A stretch of 64,000 bases of DNA from Nitratireductor mangrovi. GTDB taxonomy: Bacteria > Pseudomonadota > Alphaproteobacteria > Rhizobiales > Rhizobiaceae. Below, one piece after another: positions 11,549 to 23,787 of this stretch (position 1 is its first letter; every line of letters begins with the position of its first letter). The position numbers and the translations under genes are program-made. The notes under the pieces are model-generated. The model searched no databases, was not told the DNA's origin, and was given only the letters and a program-made list of their open reading frames with translations. The stretch covers positions 2,046,001-2,110,000 of the forward strand of contig NZ_CP042301.2 in NCBI RefSeq assembly GCF_007922615.2, given 5' to 3'.

Positions 11549-12951
11549 GCGGCCGCCCCCGCCAGATCCTTCGGCAACTGGTAGGCCCATTGGGTGATGT
11601 TGCCGGCGCCGAGAAAGATGACGTAGTCGCCCTCGCGGGCGATCTCGCGCAGGATCGGCTCGATCGCCTCCGGCCCGGAAATCGCGCGCGCGTCGCGATG
11701 GCCTCCGGCGCGCATCCGCGCCACAAGTGCTTCGGAGTCGACGCCTTCGATCGGGTCCTCGCCGGCCGTGTAGACCGGCGCGACGAGCACCGTGTCGGCA
11801 TCGTTGAAGCAGGAAGCGAAGTCGTTGAAGAGGTCGCGCAGCCGCGTGAAGCGGTGGGGCTGGGCGATTGCGATCACGCGGCCCTTGCAGGTCTCGCGCG
11901 CCGCGTCGAGGACCGCGGCGATCTCGATCGGATGGTGGCCGTAATCGTCGAAGATGCGCACGCCGTTCCACTCGCCGGTCGGGGTGAAGCGGCGCTTGAC
12001 GCCTCCGAAGGACATCAGCCCCTTGCGGATGTCGTCGGCCGACAGGCCAAGCTCATGCGCCACCGCGATCGCCGCGGTGGCGTTGGCGATGTTGTGGCGC
12101 CCGGGCATGGGAAGCCGCAGGCCGCGAATCTCGCTCGAAGCTCCGGTCTTGCGGTCGCGGATGACGACGTCGAACAGCGAATGGGTGCCGTCGTTCGAAA
12201 TGTTCTCGAAGCGCACCGCCGCCTGCGGGTTGCCGCCATAGGTGATGATGCGCCGGTCCTCGATGCGCGAGACCAACGATTGCACCTCCGGATGGTCGAT
12301 GCACATCACGCCGAAGCCGTAGAAGGGCACGTTCTCGACAAACTGGCGGAAGGCCTCGCGCACCTTGTCGAACGAGCCGTAGTGGTCGAGATGCTCGGGA
12401 TCGATATTGGTGACCACTGCGATCTCGGCGGGCAGCTTCAGGAAGGTGCCGTCGCTCTCATCGGCCTCGACCACCATCCACTCGCCCTCGCCCATGCGCG
12501 CATTGGTACCATAGGCGTTGATGATGCCGCCATTGATGACCGTCGGGTCGAGCCCGCCCGCGTCGAGCAGTGTCGCCACCATCGAGGTAGTCGTCGTCTT
12601 GCCGTGCGTGCCCCCGATGGCGACGGCCTGGCGGAAGCGCATCAGTTCGGCCAGCATCTCGGCCCGGCGCACGACGGGCAGCAGGCGCTCGCGCGCCGCG
12701 GCCAGTTCGGGATTGCTCTTCTTGATCGCCGTCGAAACGACGACGACCTCGGAGGCGCCGAGATTTGCGGCGTCGTGGCCGACAAAGACCTTGATGCCCT
12801 TTTCGCGCAGGCGCTGCACATTGGCATTGTCGGCCTGGTCGGAGCCCTGCACCTGATAGCCGAGATTGTTGAGCGCCTCGGCGATGCCGCTCATGCCGAT
12901 GCCGCCGATACCGATGAAATGGACGAGACCGATCGTCTCCGGCATCTTCAT
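11545..12951 (-). CDS. murC: UDP-N-acetylmuramate--L-alanine ligase MurC
   Basis: MurC adds L-Ala to UDP-MurNAc, the first peptide-stem step. The 468-residue protein has the N-terminal nucleotide-binding loop [12 protein letters not shown] (residues 11-22), the ATP loop GTHGKTTT (114-121) and the [11 protein letters not shown] motif of Mur ligases. The start at 12951 overlaps the murG stop by 4 bp; a second ATG two codons on (12945) is equally possible. murG-murC-murB are probably translated from one coupled message. Confidence 0.97.
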   Translation of the reverse strand: MKMPETIGLVHFIGIGGIGMSGIAEALNNLGYQVQGSDQADNANVQRLREKGIKVFVGHDAANLGASEVVVVSTAIKKSNPELAAARERLLPVVRRAEMLAELMRFRQAVAIGGTHGKTTTTSMVATLLDAGGLDPTVINGGIINAYGTNARMGEGEWMVVEADESDGTFLKLPAEIAVVTNIDPEHLDHYGSFDKVREAFRQFVENVPFYGFGVMCIDHPEVQSLVSRIEDRRIITYGGNPQAAVRFENISNDGTHSLFDVVIRDRKTGASSEIRGLRLPMPGRHNIANATAAIAVAHELGLSADDIRKGLMSFGGVKRRFTPTGEWNGVRIFDDYGHHPIEIAAVLDAARETCKGRVIAIAQPHRFTRLRDLFNDFASCFNDADTVLVAPVYTAGEDPIEGVDSEALVARMRAGGHRDARAISGPEAIEPILREIAREGDYVIFLGAGNITQWAYQLPKDLAGAAA

Positions 12952-14072
12952 GATGCGGCTCCTTGTCTGAATTCGCTTGCCGACCGGCCAGAGGCAATAG
13001 CTTCCGTCAGTTCGGCGAGCAACCGTGTAGCATCGGGCCGCCCGGCCGATCTTGCCGCTTTCGCCATATTTTCGAGACGTACCGGCTCCGCCGCAAGCCC
13101 GGCGATCAACCCCGCCAGCCGCTCCGGCGACAACTCCGCCTGTGGATGAACCTCGGCTCCGCCGGCGGCGGCGAGCGCGGCGGCGTTGGCGGCCTGATCG
13201 TGGTCGAGCGCATAGGGATAGGGTACAAGGATCGCCGGCCGGCCGATGGCGGCGATTTCGGAAACGGTCGATGCGCCCGAACGCGAGATCACCAGATGTG
13301 CCGCGGCCATGCGCTCGGCCAGATCGGTGAAGAAGGGCGATACTTCCGCCGATACCGCCATGTCGCGGTAGATCTCGCGTACCTGCGCCTCGTCCTCCGG
13401 ACGCGCCTGCTGGGTAAGGCGCAGTCGCCGGCGCAACGTCTCGGGCAAGGCTGCCACCGCTGGCGGCAGAGCCTCGGAAAAATACTGCGCGCCCTGGCTG
13501 CCGCCAAAGACCAGCAGGTTGAACGGCCTGTCAATGGCCGGCGGCGCGTATGCGGTTGCAGCCGCCGCTATCACCGCCGGCCGCACCGGGTTGCCGGTCT
13601 CGACGATCCGCTCTCCGAACGCGCCGCCGGCCCTCAGGAAACCGCCGGCAATCGCCGTGACCCGGCCGGCCAGTGCCTTGTTGGCGCGGCCCATCACGGC
13701 ATTCTGCTCGTGGATGACCGTGGGGATGCCGCGTCGCGTCGCGGCAAAGACGGGCGGCAGCGTCGGATAGCCGCCAAAGCCGACCACGGCCTTGGGTTTC
13801 AGGCGCTGCATCAGCACCGATGCCTCGCGGAAGCCACGCCACAGTGACCAGAATGCCTGCGCGACCTTGAGCGGGTTTTTCGAGCCGATCGTCGCCGAGG
13901 CAATGGTGTGCGTGGCCTCGGCGGGGAACGCGCCGGCATAGCGCGCAGCGCGGTCGTCGGTCGCCAGATGCACCGACCAGCCGCACGCCGCGAGTTCATG
14001 CGCCAGCGCCTCGGCCGGGAACAGGTGCCCGCCGGTGCCGCCAGCCGAAAGCAGGATCACCCCTTTCGTCAT
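12948..14072 (-). CDS. murG: Undecaprenyldiphospho-muramoylpentapeptide GlcNAc transferase MurG
   Basis: MurG adds GlcNAc to lipid I to make lipid II at the cytoplasmic face. It has 374 residues with a GT-B fold. The N-terminal G-loop is [16 protein letters not shown], the second is [12 protein letters not shown], and the donor-binding region ([26 protein letters not shown]) is intact. The ATG at 14072 directly abuts the ftsW stop at 14073, with no intergenic base. Confidence 0.97.
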   Translation of the reverse strand: MTKGVILLSAGGTGGHLFPAEALAHELAACGWSVHLATDDRAARYAGAFPAEATHTIASATIGSKNPLKVAQAFWSLWRGFREASVLMQRLKPKAVVGFGGYPTLPPVFAATRRGIPTVIHEQNAVMGRANKALAGRVTAIAGGFLRAGGAFGERIVETGNPVRPAVIAAAATAYAPPAIDRPFNLLVFGGSQGAQYFSEALPPAVAALPETLRRRLRLTQQARPEDEAQVREIYRDMAVSAEVSPFFTDLAERMAAAHLVISRSGASTVSEIAAIGRPAILVPYPYALDHDQAANAAALAAAGGAEVHPQAELSPERLAGLIAGLAAEPVRLENMAKAARSAGRPDATRLLAELTEAIASGRSASEFRQGAAS

Positions 14073-15221
14073 CTACTCGGCCGCGTAAGCGCCCGCGAAG
14101 GGGAAATCGGAGGTCTTGCGGCGTTCCGGCCGCCGCCTCGTCAGCGCCAGCATCATGCCCATGGAAATCGCCATCGCGATCAGCGACGAGCCGCCATAGG
14201 AAATGAACGGTAGCGTCATGCCCTTGGCCGGCATGAGCTGGAGATTGACCGCAATGTTGATCACCGATTGGAAACCCAGCAGCACCACCAGCCCGGCGAC
14301 CGAATAGCGCGTGAAATCGTCCTCCTCGCGCAGCGCCGATTTGAGCCCGCGCAGGACCACGAAGGCGAACAGGCCGACGATCAGGAAGCAGAGCACGATG
14401 CCGAACTCCTCGGCCGCGACGGCGAAGATGAAATCGGTATGGCTGTCGGGCAGGATGCGCTTGACCGTACCTTCGCCCGGGCCCTCGCCCCACCAGCCGC
14501 CGCGGATGATGGCCTCGCGGCCGGTATCGACCTGAAAGGTATCGCCTTCGCCGGTGATGAAGCGGTCGACGCGGTCGGCCACATGCGGGAAGATCGAATA
14601 GGCGGTTGCTGCCCCGGCGATCCCGAGCCCGCCGAGGACGCCTATCCACAGCCATGGCATGCCGGCCATGAAGAACATCGCCCCCCAGGTGCCCAGAACC
14701 AGGATGGTCTGGCCGAGGTCGGGCTGGGCAATCAGCAGCGCCAGCGCCAGCCCAAGCAGGATCACCGCGAACAGATTGCCGGGAATGTCGGGCTGACGCG
14801 CATGTTCGGCGAAGAGCCAGGCGCAGATGATCACGAAGGCCGGCTTGAGGAATTCCGACGGCTGCACCGAGATACCGAGGATGGAAATCCAGCGCCGCGC
14901 GCCCTTCACCTCGACCCCGATGAAAAGCACCGCGACCATCATCACCAGCGAGCCGGCGAGCATGAGCAGTGCCAGCCGGCGCACATTGCGCGGCGACAGG
15001 AAGGAGACACCGAGCATGGCGCCGACCGCCGGCAGCATGAAGATGATCTGGCGCTCGACGAAATGGAACTCCGACAGCCCGATGCGTTCGGCGACAGCCG
15101 GGCTCGCGGCAAAGGACAGGACAACGCCCAGAACCATGAGGCTCAGGAACGCGGCGAGAAACCACCGGTCGATCGTCCACCACCAATTGGCGACCGGCCC
15201 CTTGTCGACGCGACTCACCAT
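14073..15221 (-). CDS. ftsW: Lipid II polymerase FtsW (SEDS family)
   Basis: FtsW is the SEDS glycosyltransferase that polymerises septal peptidoglycan with its partner FtsI, encoded upstream in the same cluster. It has 382 residues and about ten predicted transmembrane segments. The SEDS signature region near the C-terminus (LMPAKGMTLPFISYGGSSL) is intact, as is the WISILGISVQPSEFLKPA motif. The start at 15221 shares one base with the murD stop (TGATG). Confidence 0.96.
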   Translation of the reverse strand: MVSRVDKGPVANWWWTIDRWFLAAFLSLMVLGVVLSFAASPAVAERIGLSEFHFVERQIIFMLPAVGAMLGVSFLSPRNVRRLALLMLAGSLVMMVAVLFIGVEVKGARRWISILGISVQPSEFLKPAFVIICAWLFAEHARQPDIPGNLFAVILLGLALALLIAQPDLGQTILVLGTWGAMFFMAGMPWLWIGVLGGLGIAGAATAYSIFPHVADRVDRFITGEGDTFQVDTGREAIIRGGWWGEGPGEGTVKRILPDSHTDFIFAVAAEEFGIVLCFLIVGLFAFVVLRGLKSALREEDDFTRYSVAGLVVLLGFQSVINIAVNLQLMPAKGMTLPFISYGGSSLIAMAISMGMMLALTRRRPERRKTSDFPFAGAYAAE

Positions 15222-16621
15222 CAGTTCGTCCCTCCGATCATGTCGACCCCCGCAAGCGCGGCGACAGCCTGCCTGAACGAATCACCGCGCACCTCGAAGT
15301 TCCTGTACTGGTCGAAGCTTGCGCAAGCCGGGGACAGGAGTACGACCGCCTCAACCGCGCCATCCTTTGCCGCATCGGCCGCGGCATGCGCGACCGCGGC
15401 GTCGAGTGTCCCCGATATCTCATAGGCCACGTCGTCTCCGAGCGTGGCGGAAAATGCCGGCGCCGCTTCGCCGATCAGGTAGGCCTTGGCGATGCGCGGA
15501 AAGAAGCCGCGGAGAGGTTCGATGCCGCCCTCCTTGGCTAGCCCACCGGCGATCCAGTAGATGCGCGGGAAGCTCGACAGTGCCGGTGCCGCCGCGTCGG
15601 CGTTGGTGGCCTTGGAATCGTTGACGAACAACACATTGCCCTTGCGGGCGACCTGCTCCATGCGATGCGCGAGGCCAGGAAACGTCGAAAGACCCGCCTG
15701 GATTTCGTCGTGCTTGAGCCCGACCTTAAGGCAGGCTGCCAGTGCGGCCAGCGCGTTCTGGGCGTTGTGCTGACCGCGCAGCGAGCAGATGCCTTCCAGC
15801 GAAGCCACTTTCCTGATCTTGCCGTCGCGCGCCTGCATCAGTTCCGTTCCGTCGGCGTAGAGCCCGCCGGTCAGCGCAAGCCGCTTGGAAATGCGCACCA
15901 CTTCGCGACCGGTGCGCTCCAGCCGGTCGGCGATTTGCGCACTCCAGATATCGTCGACGCCGACTATGGCGGTTTCGCTGCCGGCCACCAGCCGCTCCTT
16001 GATCGAGGCGTAATGCTGCATGGTGCCGTGCCGGTCGAGGTGGTCCGGCGTAATGTTGAGCAGGATGCCGGCGCTCGGATTGATCGAAGGTGCGAGGTCG
16101 ATCTGGTAGGAGGAGCATTCCACCACATAGTTGCGCGTCGGCTCGGGCGGATCGAGCGTCATTACCGCGCGCCCGATATTGCCGCCGACCTGGGTGTCGC
16201 GACCCGCGGCCCTGAGGATATGGCCGGTCAGCGCGGTGGTTGTCGATTTGCCATTGGTTCCGGTCACCGCGATGAACGGGGCACCAGGCGCCCTCGCCGT
16301 CCGCTCGCGCGAAAACAGTTCCACGTCGCCGATGATCTCGACATCGGCCGCGCGCGCCAGTTCCACGCTCCAGTGCGGCTTGGGATGGGTCAGCGGCACG
16401 CCAGGCGACAGCACCAGTGACGAGAAGGTCGACCAGTCGGCGCCGCGAAGGTTGGCGGTCTGAAGGCCTTCCCGTTCGGCCTTGCACACGCTTTCGGGAT
16501 TGTCGTCCCAGGCCGTCACGGCGGCGCCACCGGCCGCCAAAGCCTTCGCCGTCGCTACACCCGACCCGCCGAGGCCGAAAAGCGCGACCGACCTGCCCTC
16601 GAAGCTGCGCGCCGGGATCAT
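15221..16621 (-). CDS. murD: UDP-N-acetylmuramoyl-L-alanine--D-glutamate ligase MurD
   Basis: MurD adds D-Glu to UDP-MurNAc-L-Ala. It has 466 residues. The UDP-binding N-terminus contains [14 protein letters not shown], the ATP loop is [13 protein letters not shown] near residue 117, and [13 protein letters not shown] is the Mur-ligase central motif. It lies 3 bp downstream of mraY and shares a base with ftsW, so it belongs to the continuous mra operon. Confidence 0.97.
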   Translation of the reverse strand: MIPARSFEGRSVALFGLGGSGVATAKALAAGGAAVTAWDDNPESVCKAEREGLQTANLRGADWSTFSSLVLSPGVPLTHPKPHWSVELARAADVEIIGDVELFSRERTARAPGAPFIAVTGTNGKSTTTALTGHILRAAGRDTQVGGNIGRAVMTLDPPEPTRNYVVECSSYQIDLAPSINPSAGILLNITPDHLDRHGTMQHYASIKERLVAGSETAIVGVDDIWSAQIADRLERTGREVVRISKRLALTGGLYADGTELMQARDGKIRKVASLEGICSLRGQHNAQNALAALAACLKVGLKHDEIQAGLSTFPGLAHRMEQVARKGNVLFVNDSKATNADAAAPALSSFPRIYWIAGGLAKEGGIEPLRGFFPRIAKAYLIGEAAPAFSATLGDDVAYEISGTLDAAVAHAAADAAKDGAVEAVVLLSPACASFDQYRNFEVRGDSFRQAVAALAGVDMIGGTN

Positions 16622-16624
16622 CGC

Positions 16625-17707
16625 CTATCTCAGCTTCAGGGTCGAAAGGCCGATGAGGGCGAGGATGACGGCAATGATCCAGAACCGGATCACGATCTGG
16701 CTCTCGGTCCAGCCCATCTTCTCAAAATGGTGATGGATCGGCGCCATCAGGAACACGCGCTTGCCGGTCATGCGGAAGGCGGCGACCTGGATAATCACCG
16801 AAAGCGCCTCCATCACGAACAGGCCGCCGATAATGGCGAGCACGATCTCGTGCTTGGTGGCGATAGCGATCGTGCCGATTAGGCCGCCCAGCGCCAGCGA
16901 GCCGGTGTCGCCCATGAAGATCGCCGCAGGCGGGGCGTTGAACCAGAGGAAGCCGAGCCCGGCCCCGATCACCGCGCCGAGCACGACCGCGAGTTCACCG
17001 GTGCCCGGTACGAAGTGAATCTGCAGGTAGTCGGCGAAAACCGCATTGCCCGACAAATAGGCGATGACTCCGAAGGACGACGCCGCGATCATCACCGGCA
17101 CGATGGCGAGGCCGTCGAGCCCGTCGGTCAAATTCACCGCATTACCGGCCCCGACCACCACGAAGGCTGCGAACGGCACAAAGAAGATGCCGAGATTGAC
17201 GATCAGGTCCTTGAAGAAGGGGAAGGTCAGCGAGGAAGAGAACGGCCCCTGCCCGGCTCGCATGATGATCCACGCGGCGAGGCCGGCGATCAGAAATTCG
17301 GTCGCGAGCCGCAGCTTCCCGGAAATGCCCAGATGCGACTGCTTTGTGACCTTCTTGTAATCATCGTAGAAGCCGATCGCGCCGAAGCTCAGCGTCACGA
17401 TCAACACCGTCCAGACATAGACGCTGGAAAGGTTGGCCCATAGCAGCGACGACAGGATGATGCCGGTCAGGATCATCAGACCGCCCATTGTCGGCGTGCC
17501 GGCCTTCTTGAAATGTGTCTGCGGCCCGTCGGCGCGGATCGGCTGGCCGCGGCCCTGGCGGGTTCTGAGCGAGTTGATGATCACCGGGCCGAACATGAAC
17601 ACGATCAGCGCCGAGGTGATCAACGCCCCGCCGGTGCGGAAAGTGATGTAGCGAAAGACGTTGAAGACCGAGACCTGGTCCGCGGCGCCTACGAGCAGGG
17701 TGAGCAT
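16625..17707 (-). CDS. mraY: Phospho-N-acetylmuramoyl-pentapeptide transferase MraY
   Basis: MraY transfers phospho-MurNAc-pentapeptide to undecaprenyl phosphate, forming lipid I. The 360-residue protein has about ten transmembrane segments. Conserved polar loops are present: the Asp pair in [11 protein letters not shown], the [14 protein letters not shown] motif, [12 protein letters not shown] and the basic loop [14 protein letters not shown]. It lies 20 bp downstream of murF and 3 bp upstream of murD. Confidence 0.98.
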   Translation of the reverse strand: MLTLLVGAADQVSVFNVFRYITFRTGGALITSALIVFMFGPVIINSLRTRQGRGQPIRADGPQTHFKKAGTPTMGGLMILTGIILSSLLWANLSSVYVWTVLIVTLSFGAIGFYDDYKKVTKQSHLGISGKLRLATEFLIAGLAAWIIMRAGQGPFSSSLTFPFFKDLIVNLGIFFVPFAAFVVVGAGNAVNLTDGLDGLAIVPVMIAASSFGVIAYLSGNAVFADYLQIHFVPGTGELAVVLGAVIGAGLGFLWFNAPPAAIFMGDTGSLALGGLIGTIAIATKHEIVLAIIGGLFVMEALSVIIQVAAFRMTGKRVFLMAPIHHHFEKMGWTESQIVIRFWIIAVILALIGLSTLKLR

Positions 17708-17726
17708 TTGGTCGGTGTCCCCCGGT

Positions 17727-19166
17727 TCATTCCTCGTGCGCCGCCATTTCTTGCCCCTCGGCGGGATATTTCTCGGTCAGCGCTTCGACGAGCTTCGCGA
17801 AGCCCAGTCGCAACGAGGATTTGATCATCACGGCGTCGCCGCCCTTGACGCCGGCGACCAGCACCGGCGCCAGATCTTCGCGCTTCTCGCGGTATTCGAC
17901 CTCGACCTGCTGCGCAAGGGCGTCGCGCAACGCGGCCATCGCCTCGCCGGCCAGATAGACCCGGTCGAGCTTGGCCTCCGTGATCGCCTCGGCGAGCCCG
18001 GCATGGAGCTTCTTGGAATGGCTGCCGAGCTCGAGCATGTCGCCCAGCACGGCGATCCGCCGCCCACCGGCGCCGATCTCGGTCCTTTCCAGCAGCGCGA
18101 TCGCCGCGCGCATCGAGGCCGGGTTGGCGTTGTAGCTCTCGTCGATCACCGTGATCGCCCCGTCCGGATGTGCCAGCCGGTGACGCGCGCCGCGGCCCTT
18201 CTCGGCCGCGAAACCGCCGAGCGCCGCGGCGGCGCGGGCAACGTCCGCGCCGGCCAGGTGAGCTGCTCCCAGCACTGCCAGCGCATTTTGCACGATGTGG
18301 CGGCCCGGCGCCCCGATGCGGGCGTAGACTTCCTCGCCGCCGATGCGTGCGGTGATCGTCGAATGGTCGCCCTTCAGATTGCACTGCAGGAGCTTGTAGT
18401 CGGCGCGGGCATGTTCGCCGAAGCCATGTATATGCGCCACCTTCGCGTCGGCCGCGAGCTTCTTCAGGATGCGCCAGCGCTGGTCGTCGCGATTGATGAG
18501 CGCATGGCCGCCGGCTTCCACCCCTTCGAAGATTTCGGCCTTGGCGCGGGCAATGTCGTCGAGCGAATGGAAATGCCCGAGATGGGCCGCCGCGATCACG
18601 GTCACGATCGCGACGTGCGGGCGCACCAGCTTGACCAGCGGGCGGATCTCGCCGGCATGGTTCATGCCGATCTCGAAAACGCCGAAATCGGCATCCTCGG
18701 GCAGCCGCGCCAGGGTCAGCGGCACGCCCCAGTGATTGTTGAAGGACCGCTCGGCGGCATGCACCGAGCCGGTGGCCGACAGCGCCCGGCGCAGCGCTTC
18801 CTTGGTGGTCGTCTTGCCGGCCGAACCTGTGACCGCGACGATCTTGGCCTTCGAGCGCACCCGCGCGGCAACGGCGAGCTTCTCTAGCGCCTTCAGCACA
18901 TCGTCGACGACGATCATCGGCCGCGTCAGCCGACCGAGGCCCGGCAGGCGGCCTTCCGCGACGACCAACAGCCCCGCCCCCGCCGCCATCGCCGCGGTGG
19001 CGAAGTCGTGGCCGTCAAACTTCTCGCCCTTGATGGCGAAAAACGCCTCGCCCGGCTCAAGGGTCCGGCTGTCGATCGAGATCCCCGATACCGTTGCCGG
19101 CAACTGGCCCAGCGGCCGCCCGCCCATAGCCGCGATCATCGCCTCGCCGGTCCAGAGCGCGCTCAT
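17727..19166 (-). CDS. murF: UDP-MurNAc-tripeptide--D-Ala-D-Ala ligase MurF
   Basis: MurF attaches the D-Ala-D-Ala made by Ddl to the tripeptide precursor. It has 479 residues. The N-terminal Mur domain ([20 protein letters not shown]) is followed by the ATP loop [14 protein letters not shown], the GMNHAGEI motif and the C-terminal domain ([13 protein letters not shown]). The start at 19166 overlaps the murE stop by 4 bp. It ends with Ala-Ala-His-Glu-Glu 20 bp before mraY. Confidence 0.97.
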   Translation of the reverse strand: MSALWTGEAMIAAMGGRPLGQLPATVSGISIDSRTLEPGEAFFAIKGEKFDGHDFATAAMAAGAGLLVVAEGRLPGLGRLTRPMIVVDDVLKALEKLAVAARVRSKAKIVAVTGSAGKTTTKEALRRALSATGSVHAAERSFNNHWGVPLTLARLPEDADFGVFEIGMNHAGEIRPLVKLVRPHVAIVTVIAAAHLGHFHSLDDIARAKAEIFEGVEAGGHALINRDDQRWRILKKLAADAKVAHIHGFGEHARADYKLLQCNLKGDHSTITARIGGEEVYARIGAPGRHIVQNALAVLGAAHLAGADVARAAAALGGFAAEKGRGARHRLAHPDGAITVIDESYNANPASMRAAIALLERTEIGAGGRRIAVLGDMLELGSHSKKLHAGLAEAITEAKLDRVYLAGEAMAALRDALAQQVEVEYREKREDLAPVLVAGVKGGDAVMIKSSLRLGFAKLVEALTEKYPAEGQEMAAHEE

Positions 19167-20617
19167 GCCGCCAACTCCGCGAGTGCCTTTTTGACTTCCT
19201 CATGATCGGAGAAGTGATGGGTGACCTCGCCGACCGTCTGGCCTTCTTCATGGCCCTTGCCGGCGACCACCAGCGTGTCGCCGGCATCAAGCATGGTTAC
19301 GGCAGCGCGAATCGCCTCGCGCCGGTCGCCGATCTCCATGGCGCCGGGTGCGGCTGCCATGATCGCAGCGCGAATTTCTGCCGGCACCTCGGAGCGCGGA
19401 TTGTCGTCGGTAACGATGGTGACATCGGCAAGCCGCGTGGCGATCTCGCCCATGATCGGGCGCTTGCCGCGGTCGCGGTCGCCGCCACAACCGAAGACGA
19501 CGATGACGCGCCCGGTGGTGAATGGCCGCACCGCTGCGAGCGCATTCTCGAGTGCGTCCGGCTTGTGGGCATAGTCGACATAGACCGGCGCTCCTTTCGC
19601 AGTCTGGCCGACGAGTTCGAGCCGCCCCGAGGCGCCGCGCAGATGTTCGAGCGCGAACAGCGCGTCGGCCGCGCCGGTGCCGGTGGCCACCGCCAGGCCG
19701 GCCGCTACCAGTGCGTTGGCGATCTGGAAGTCGCCGGCAAGCGGCAGCACGATCTCGAAGATATCGCTGCCGAATGCAATCTCGGCCCGCTGGCGGTGGC
19801 GCTCGTGCTCGACGCGCTTCAGCGCCAGCAGCGTGCCGCTACGGCCCACTGTCATGACCTCGCGACCGGCCGCGCGTGCCGCGTCCATCGTCGCCTTTGA
19901 CCACGCATTGTCGGAAAAGATCACGGCTGGCGCCCCCTTCGGCAGCAGCGTGTCGAACAGGCGCAGCTTGGCGCGGTGGTAATCCTCGATTGTCGGGTGA
20001 TAGTCGAGATGGTCGCGGCCGAGATTGGTGAAGGCGCCGGCCGCCAGCCGCACGCCGTCGAGGCGGCGCTGGTCGAGCCCGTGGCTGGAGGCTTCCATCG
20101 AGGCATGGGTGACGCCGGCATCGGCGAGTTCGGCCAGAAGCCGGTGCAGCGCCACCGGGTCCGGCGTCGTCAGCGATCCGTATTCTGCACGCCCGGGCGC
20201 GACGAGCCCCGTGGTGCCGATGCTTGCCGCCTGCCGTCCGGTCCGCTCCCAGATCTGGCGCACGAAGGAAGCGACCGAGGTCTTGCCGGCCGTTCCCGTG
20301 ACCGCGACCATCGTCGCCGGTTGGCGGCCATAAAAACGCGCCGCGGCCAACGCCAGCGCCCGCCGCGGATCGGCTACCTGGATCAGCGGGATGGTCAGCC
20401 CCTCTGGCGCCCCGCCCGGACCCGCCAGTACCGCCGCAGCACCGCGTTCCTGCGCCTGTAGCGCAAACGCCAGCCCGTCGGTCTTGGTCCCTTTCAGGGC
20501 CGCGAACAGGAAACCCGGCCCGACCGCGCGCGAATCCGACGTGATCCCCGCCAACCGCGCTTCGCCCGCGGGCAAAGTCTGGTCAGGCAGGATATCGGCG
20601 AGATCGCTGAGCTTCAT
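19163..20617 (-). CDS. murE: UDP-MurNAc-L-Ala-D-Glu--meso-DAP ligase MurE
   Basis: MurE adds the third residue of the stem peptide. The DDNPR motif ([11 protein letters not shown]) is the signature of enzymes that add meso-diaminopimelate, so the wall is predicted to be mDAP type. The ATP loop reads GTAGKTS at residues 108-114, a mild variant of the common GTNGKTS/T. I chose the ATG at 20617 ([10 protein letters not shown]), giving 484 residues; an upstream start at 20656 adds 13 residues atypical of the family. It overlaps murF by 4 bp and follows ftsI by 38 bp. Confidence 0.96.
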   Translation of the reverse strand: MKLSDLADILPDQTLPAGEARLAGITSDSRAVGPGFLFAALKGTKTDGLAFALQAQERGAAAVLAGPGGAPEGLTIPLIQVADPRRALALAAARFYGRQPATMVAVTGTAGKTSVASFVRQIWERTGRQAASIGTTGLVAPGRAEYGSLTTPDPVALHRLLAELADAGVTHASMEASSHGLDQRRLDGVRLAAGAFTNLGRDHLDYHPTIEDYHRAKLRLFDTLLPKGAPAVIFSDNAWSKATMDAARAAGREVMTVGRSGTLLALKRVEHERHRQRAEIAFGSDIFEIVLPLAGDFQIANALVAAGLAVATGTGAADALFALEHLRGASGRLELVGQTAKGAPVYVDYAHKPDALENALAAVRPFTTGRVIVVFGCGGDRDRGKRPIMGEIATRLADVTIVTDDNPRSEVPAEIRAAIMAAAPGAMEIGDRREAIRAAVTMLDAGDTLVVAGKGHEEGQTVGEVTHHFSDHEEVKKALAELAA

Positions 20618-20655
20618 GAAATTCCGTATCTGTGCCGGCGGCCGGCCCAGAATCA

Positions 20656-22389
20656 CTAGTGCGAGACGAGCAGCGCTTCGCCTTCTTGGCCGAAAACCGG
20701 CTTCACGCCAAGCAGCGGCGCGGCCCGCCGGATGATATTGGCGACAACCGGGGCCGCATTGAGGCCGGCGGTCGCGCCGATTCCGGGCCGCTCGGGCTTC
20801 GGCTCATCGACGATCGCCAATACCACATATTGGGGGTTTTCCATCGGCAGCGCGGCCAGGAAGGCATTGAAGCGCTTGTTCTTGGAATAGCGCCCGTTGA
20901 CCACCTTTTCCGCCGTGCCGGTCTTGCCGCCGACGCGGTAGCCTTCGACCTCGGCGCGCCGGCCGGAGCCCTTCTCCGCGTTGAGCCGGTAGAGGTACCG
21001 CATCGCCTCGCTGGTTTGCGGTTTGATCACCTGTTCGGCGATCGCATCTGCCTCCTCCCTCGTGCGCGGCAGGAAGGTCGGCTGGATCAGCTTGCCGCCA
21101 TTCATCAGCGCCGCCGCCGCCACCGCCGTCTGGAGCGGAGTCGTCGACATGCCGTGGCCGAAGGAGATGGTGATCGAGTTGATGCGCTTCCAGGTCGCAG
21201 GTTCGGTGGGCGTGGCCACTTCCGGCAGTTCGGTGCGCATGCGGTCGAGCAGCCCGATGCGCTTCAGGAAAGCGCGGTGCCCGTCGATGCCGACCGCCTC
21301 GGCCATGCGTCCCGAGGCGATGTTTGACGAGTAGATGAAGACCTCGGGCACGGTCAGCACGCGCCCCTTGCCGTGGAAGTCGCGGATGGTATGGCCGCCG
21401 ATCTGCAGCGGACGCGTGGCGTCGAAGGTGCTGTTCAGGTTGGCCTTGCCGGAATCCAGCACCATCGCGGTGGTAAAGCTCTTGATCGTCGACCCCATCT
21501 CGAACAGGCCCGCCGACATCCGGTTGAGCCGGTCCTTTTCATGCGCCGTCACCGGATTGTTGGGGTCGAAATCGGGCAGCGACGCCATGGCGATGACCTC
21601 GCCGGTGTCGACCTTGAGGATCACGGCGCCCGCAGCCACCGCCTGATAGCGTTCCATGGCCCCGGCAAGTTCGTCACGAACGATATGCTGGACACGCAGG
21701 TCGACGGAGAGCCTGACCGGTTCGAGATCGGCGTTACTCACCAGACCGGCCGACCGGAGGTCCGCAAGGCCGTGATCGTCGACATATTTCTCGATGCCGG
21801 CAATGCCCTGATTGTCGATATTGACCAGCCCCAGGATATGCGCCGCGGTCGGCCCGCCGGGATAGAAGCGCCGCTTTTCCGGGCGGAAGCCGATGCCCGG
21901 GATACCGAGTTGCAATATCTCGTTCTGCTGCTTGGGTGTGATCTCGCGCTTCAGCCATGCAAAGCCGGCCTGGCTGCTGAGCCTGGAGTATGTCTGCTCG
22001 TAGTCGAGCGACGGCAGGACGGTGGTCAGCAGTTCAACCGCCTCGTCGGGATCGACGATCCGCCTTGGCTCGGCGAACAGTGATGCCGATTTGATGTCGG
22101 TCGCCAGCACCTGCCCGTTGCGGTCGACGATGTCCGGCCGGGCCGCGAGCAGCCGGTCGGCGCCAGGGAAATAGCTTTCCTGCACGTCCTGAAGGCCGAG
22201 ATAGACAAGCCGCCCGGCGATGACGCCGTAAAGCATCATGAAAATGCCCATGGCCATCAGCACCCGCGAGCGGGCGCGGCCGCCGGTCGACTTGCGTGCC
22301 CCTTCCACGACGATGCCGCCACGGCTTACAGCGGTGGCCTGCACCGCGCCAGGCCTCAGCATGGCGCCAAGATCGCGCAGAAGCCTCAT
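20656..22389 (-). CDS. ftsI: Septal penicillin-binding protein 3 (FtsI)
   Basis: FtsI is the class B transpeptidase that cross-links septal peptidoglycan with FtsW. It has 577 residues: a basic cytoplasmic N-terminus, one transmembrane segment near residues 43-62, a PBP dimer domain and the transpeptidase domain. Catalytic motifs are complete: SxxK at Ser300-Lys303 (GSTIKSF), SxN at Ser354-Ser355-Asn356 and KTG at 489-491. The start overlaps the ftsL stop by 4 bp. Confidence 0.97.
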   Translation of the reverse strand: MRLLRDLGAMLRPGAVQATAVSRGGIVVEGARKSTGGRARSRVLMAMGIFMMLYGVIAGRLVYLGLQDVQESYFPGADRLLAARPDIVDRNGQVLATDIKSASLFAEPRRIVDPDEAVELLTTVLPSLDYEQTYSRLSSQAGFAWLKREITPKQQNEILQLGIPGIGFRPEKRRFYPGGPTAAHILGLVNIDNQGIAGIEKYVDDHGLADLRSAGLVSNADLEPVRLSVDLRVQHIVRDELAGAMERYQAVAAGAVILKVDTGEVIAMASLPDFDPNNPVTAHEKDRLNRMSAGLFEMGSTIKSFTTAMVLDSGKANLNSTFDATRPLQIGGHTIRDFHGKGRVLTVPEVFIYSSNIASGRMAEAVGIDGHRAFLKRIGLLDRMRTELPEVATPTEPATWKRINSITISFGHGMSTTPLQTAVAAAALMNGGKLIQPTFLPRTREEADAIAEQVIKPQTSEAMRYLYRLNAEKGSGRRAEVEGYRVGGKTGTAEKVVNGRYSKNKRFNAFLAALPMENPQYVVLAIVDEPKPERPGIGATAGLNAAPVVANIIRRAAPLLGVKPVFGQEGEALLVSH

Positions 22390-22760
22390 TGCGTGGTGCT
22401 CCCGGTGACGACGCCGTCCGCGCCGGTATCGGCCATGCCGCCGAGCGGCTTCGACGGCGACGCCTCCATTTCCACCGGCGGCGCCGGAAGCTCGGCGGGC
22501 GTTGCGATCTGCTGTGGCTCGACCGGCGCCAACTTGAGTTCTTCCTGGTATATCTCTGCCAATTGCTGCAGGCGCGCAGGCTGCGTCAGAACGCTCCAGT
22601 CAGCCTTGAGCAGGTCGATCGTCTCCTGCTCCAGCCGCAATTGCGACTCGACCTTGCGCAACTCGGCGAGTTGGTTCTCCGCCTCGTGCTTGGTCTTGTA
22701 GGTGAAGGCGGCCGCCGAAACCATGACCGCGATCAGGACGATGTCTGTGGTCCGAAACAC
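22386..22760 (-). CDS. ftsL: Cell division protein FtsL
   Basis: This small bitopic protein has 124 residues. A single N-terminal membrane segment (MFRTTDIVLIAVMVSAAAFTY) is followed by a predicted coiled coil rich in Glu, Leu and Gln (residues ~25-70), and a Pro-rich tail. Position between rsmH and ftsI, and this topology, identify FtsL, which bridges FtsQ/FtsB and activates FtsWI. Sequence conservation in FtsL is low, so the call rests on context plus topology. It lies 4 bp downstream of rsmH. Confidence 0.9.
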   Translation of the reverse strand: MFRTTDIVLIAVMVSAAAFTYKTKHEAENQLAELRKVESQLRLEQETIDLLKADWSVLTQPARLQQLAEIYQEELKLAPVEPQQIATPAELPAPPVEMEASPSKPLGGMADTGADGVVTGSTTQ

Positions 22761-22764
22761 GGGC

Positions 22765-23787
22765 CTAGTTCCTCTCCTGTCCGCGGGCTACCGCCGGCAG
22801 CGACGGCAGGCCGAAAATCGAATGGTCCTCCGCCCCTGGCGGCGTTGCCGTCCGCGTTGCGGCGCGCAATTTCGCGGAGCGGGCGCGCGGGTTGCGTGCC
22901 GCTTCGTGGTCCGACGCCGCGACCATCCGGTCGGGCTTTTCGAAGAGCTCAGGCTTGGGCGCCGCCTCGGGCAGGTGGCGCGAGCCGCCGCCGCCGCCGG
23001 CGCGATCGGACAGGAAGCGCTTCACGATCCGGTCTTCGAGCGAATGGAAGGTGACGACGGCCAGCCGGCCGCCCGGGCGCAGCGCACGCTCGGCGGCAAA
23101 CAGCGCCTTCGCCAATTCGCCGAGTTCGTCGTTGACGAAGATGCGCAGGCCCTGGAAGGCACGGGTGGCCGGATGGATCTTGTCGCGCGGATGGCGGCCG
23201 ACCAGTGCCTCGATCGCATCGGCAAGGTCGAGCGTGCGCATGAAAGGACGATGGGCGCGGCGCTTTTCGATCATCCGCGCGATGCGGCCGGCATGCCGCT
23301 CCTCGCCGAGAATGCCGAAAATGCGCGCCAGATCGGCCGCCTTGAGCGTATTGACGATCTCGGCCGCGGAAGGCCCCGCCTTTTCCATGCGCATGTCGAG
23401 TGGCCCGTCGCGTCGGAAGGAAAAGCCGCGTTCGGCCTGGTCGAGTTGCATGGAGGAGACGCCGATGTCGAGCACGACGCCGTCGACCGCCTCGGCAGCG
23501 ATCCGGTCGAGGTCGGAAAAGCGCCCCTCGACCAGCCGCAATTTGCCGCCGGAAGCCGTTGACAGTTCCCTGCCCGCCTTGATCGCGTCGGGATCGCGGT
23601 CGATGGCGATCACATTCGCGCCCGCCTCGAGCAATGCCGCCGAATAACCGCCGGCCCCGAAGGTACCGTCGACAATCACCGCGCCCGGCTTGATCCGCAG
23701 GGCGTTCAGAACCTCATCGAGCAGAACCGGAATGTGGCGAGCCGGTCCGCCACCGGCGTCCTCACGGGCACCGGGGCCCGCCATCAT
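22765..23787 (-). CDS. rsmH: 16S rRNA m4C1402 methyltransferase RsmH (MraW)
   Basis: RsmH methylates N4 of C1402 in 16S rRNA. The start is a double ATG (23787 and 23784); the first overlaps the mraZ stop as ATGA and gives 340 residues. The [10 protein letters not shown] opening and SAM loop [11 protein letters not shown] (residues 39-49) are typical, as are [24 protein letters not shown] downstream motifs and the C-terminal [11 protein letters not shown]. The frame continues upstream to 24447, but that overlaps mraZ and has no family match. Confidence 0.97.
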   Translation of the reverse strand: MMAGPGAREDAGGGPARHIPVLLDEVLNALRIKPGAVIVDGTFGAGGYSAALLEAGANVIAIDRDPDAIKAGRELSTASGGKLRLVEGRFSDLDRIAAEAVDGVVLDIGVSSMQLDQAERGFSFRRDGPLDMRMEKAGPSAAEIVNTLKAADLARIFGILGEERHAGRIARMIEKRRAHRPFMRTLDLADAIEALVGRHPRDKIHPATRAFQGLRIFVNDELGELAKALFAAERALRPGGRLAVVTFHSLEDRIVKRFLSDRAGGGGGSRHLPEAAPKPELFEKPDRMVAASDHEAARNPRARSAKLRAATRTATPPGAEDHSIFGLPSLPAVARGQERN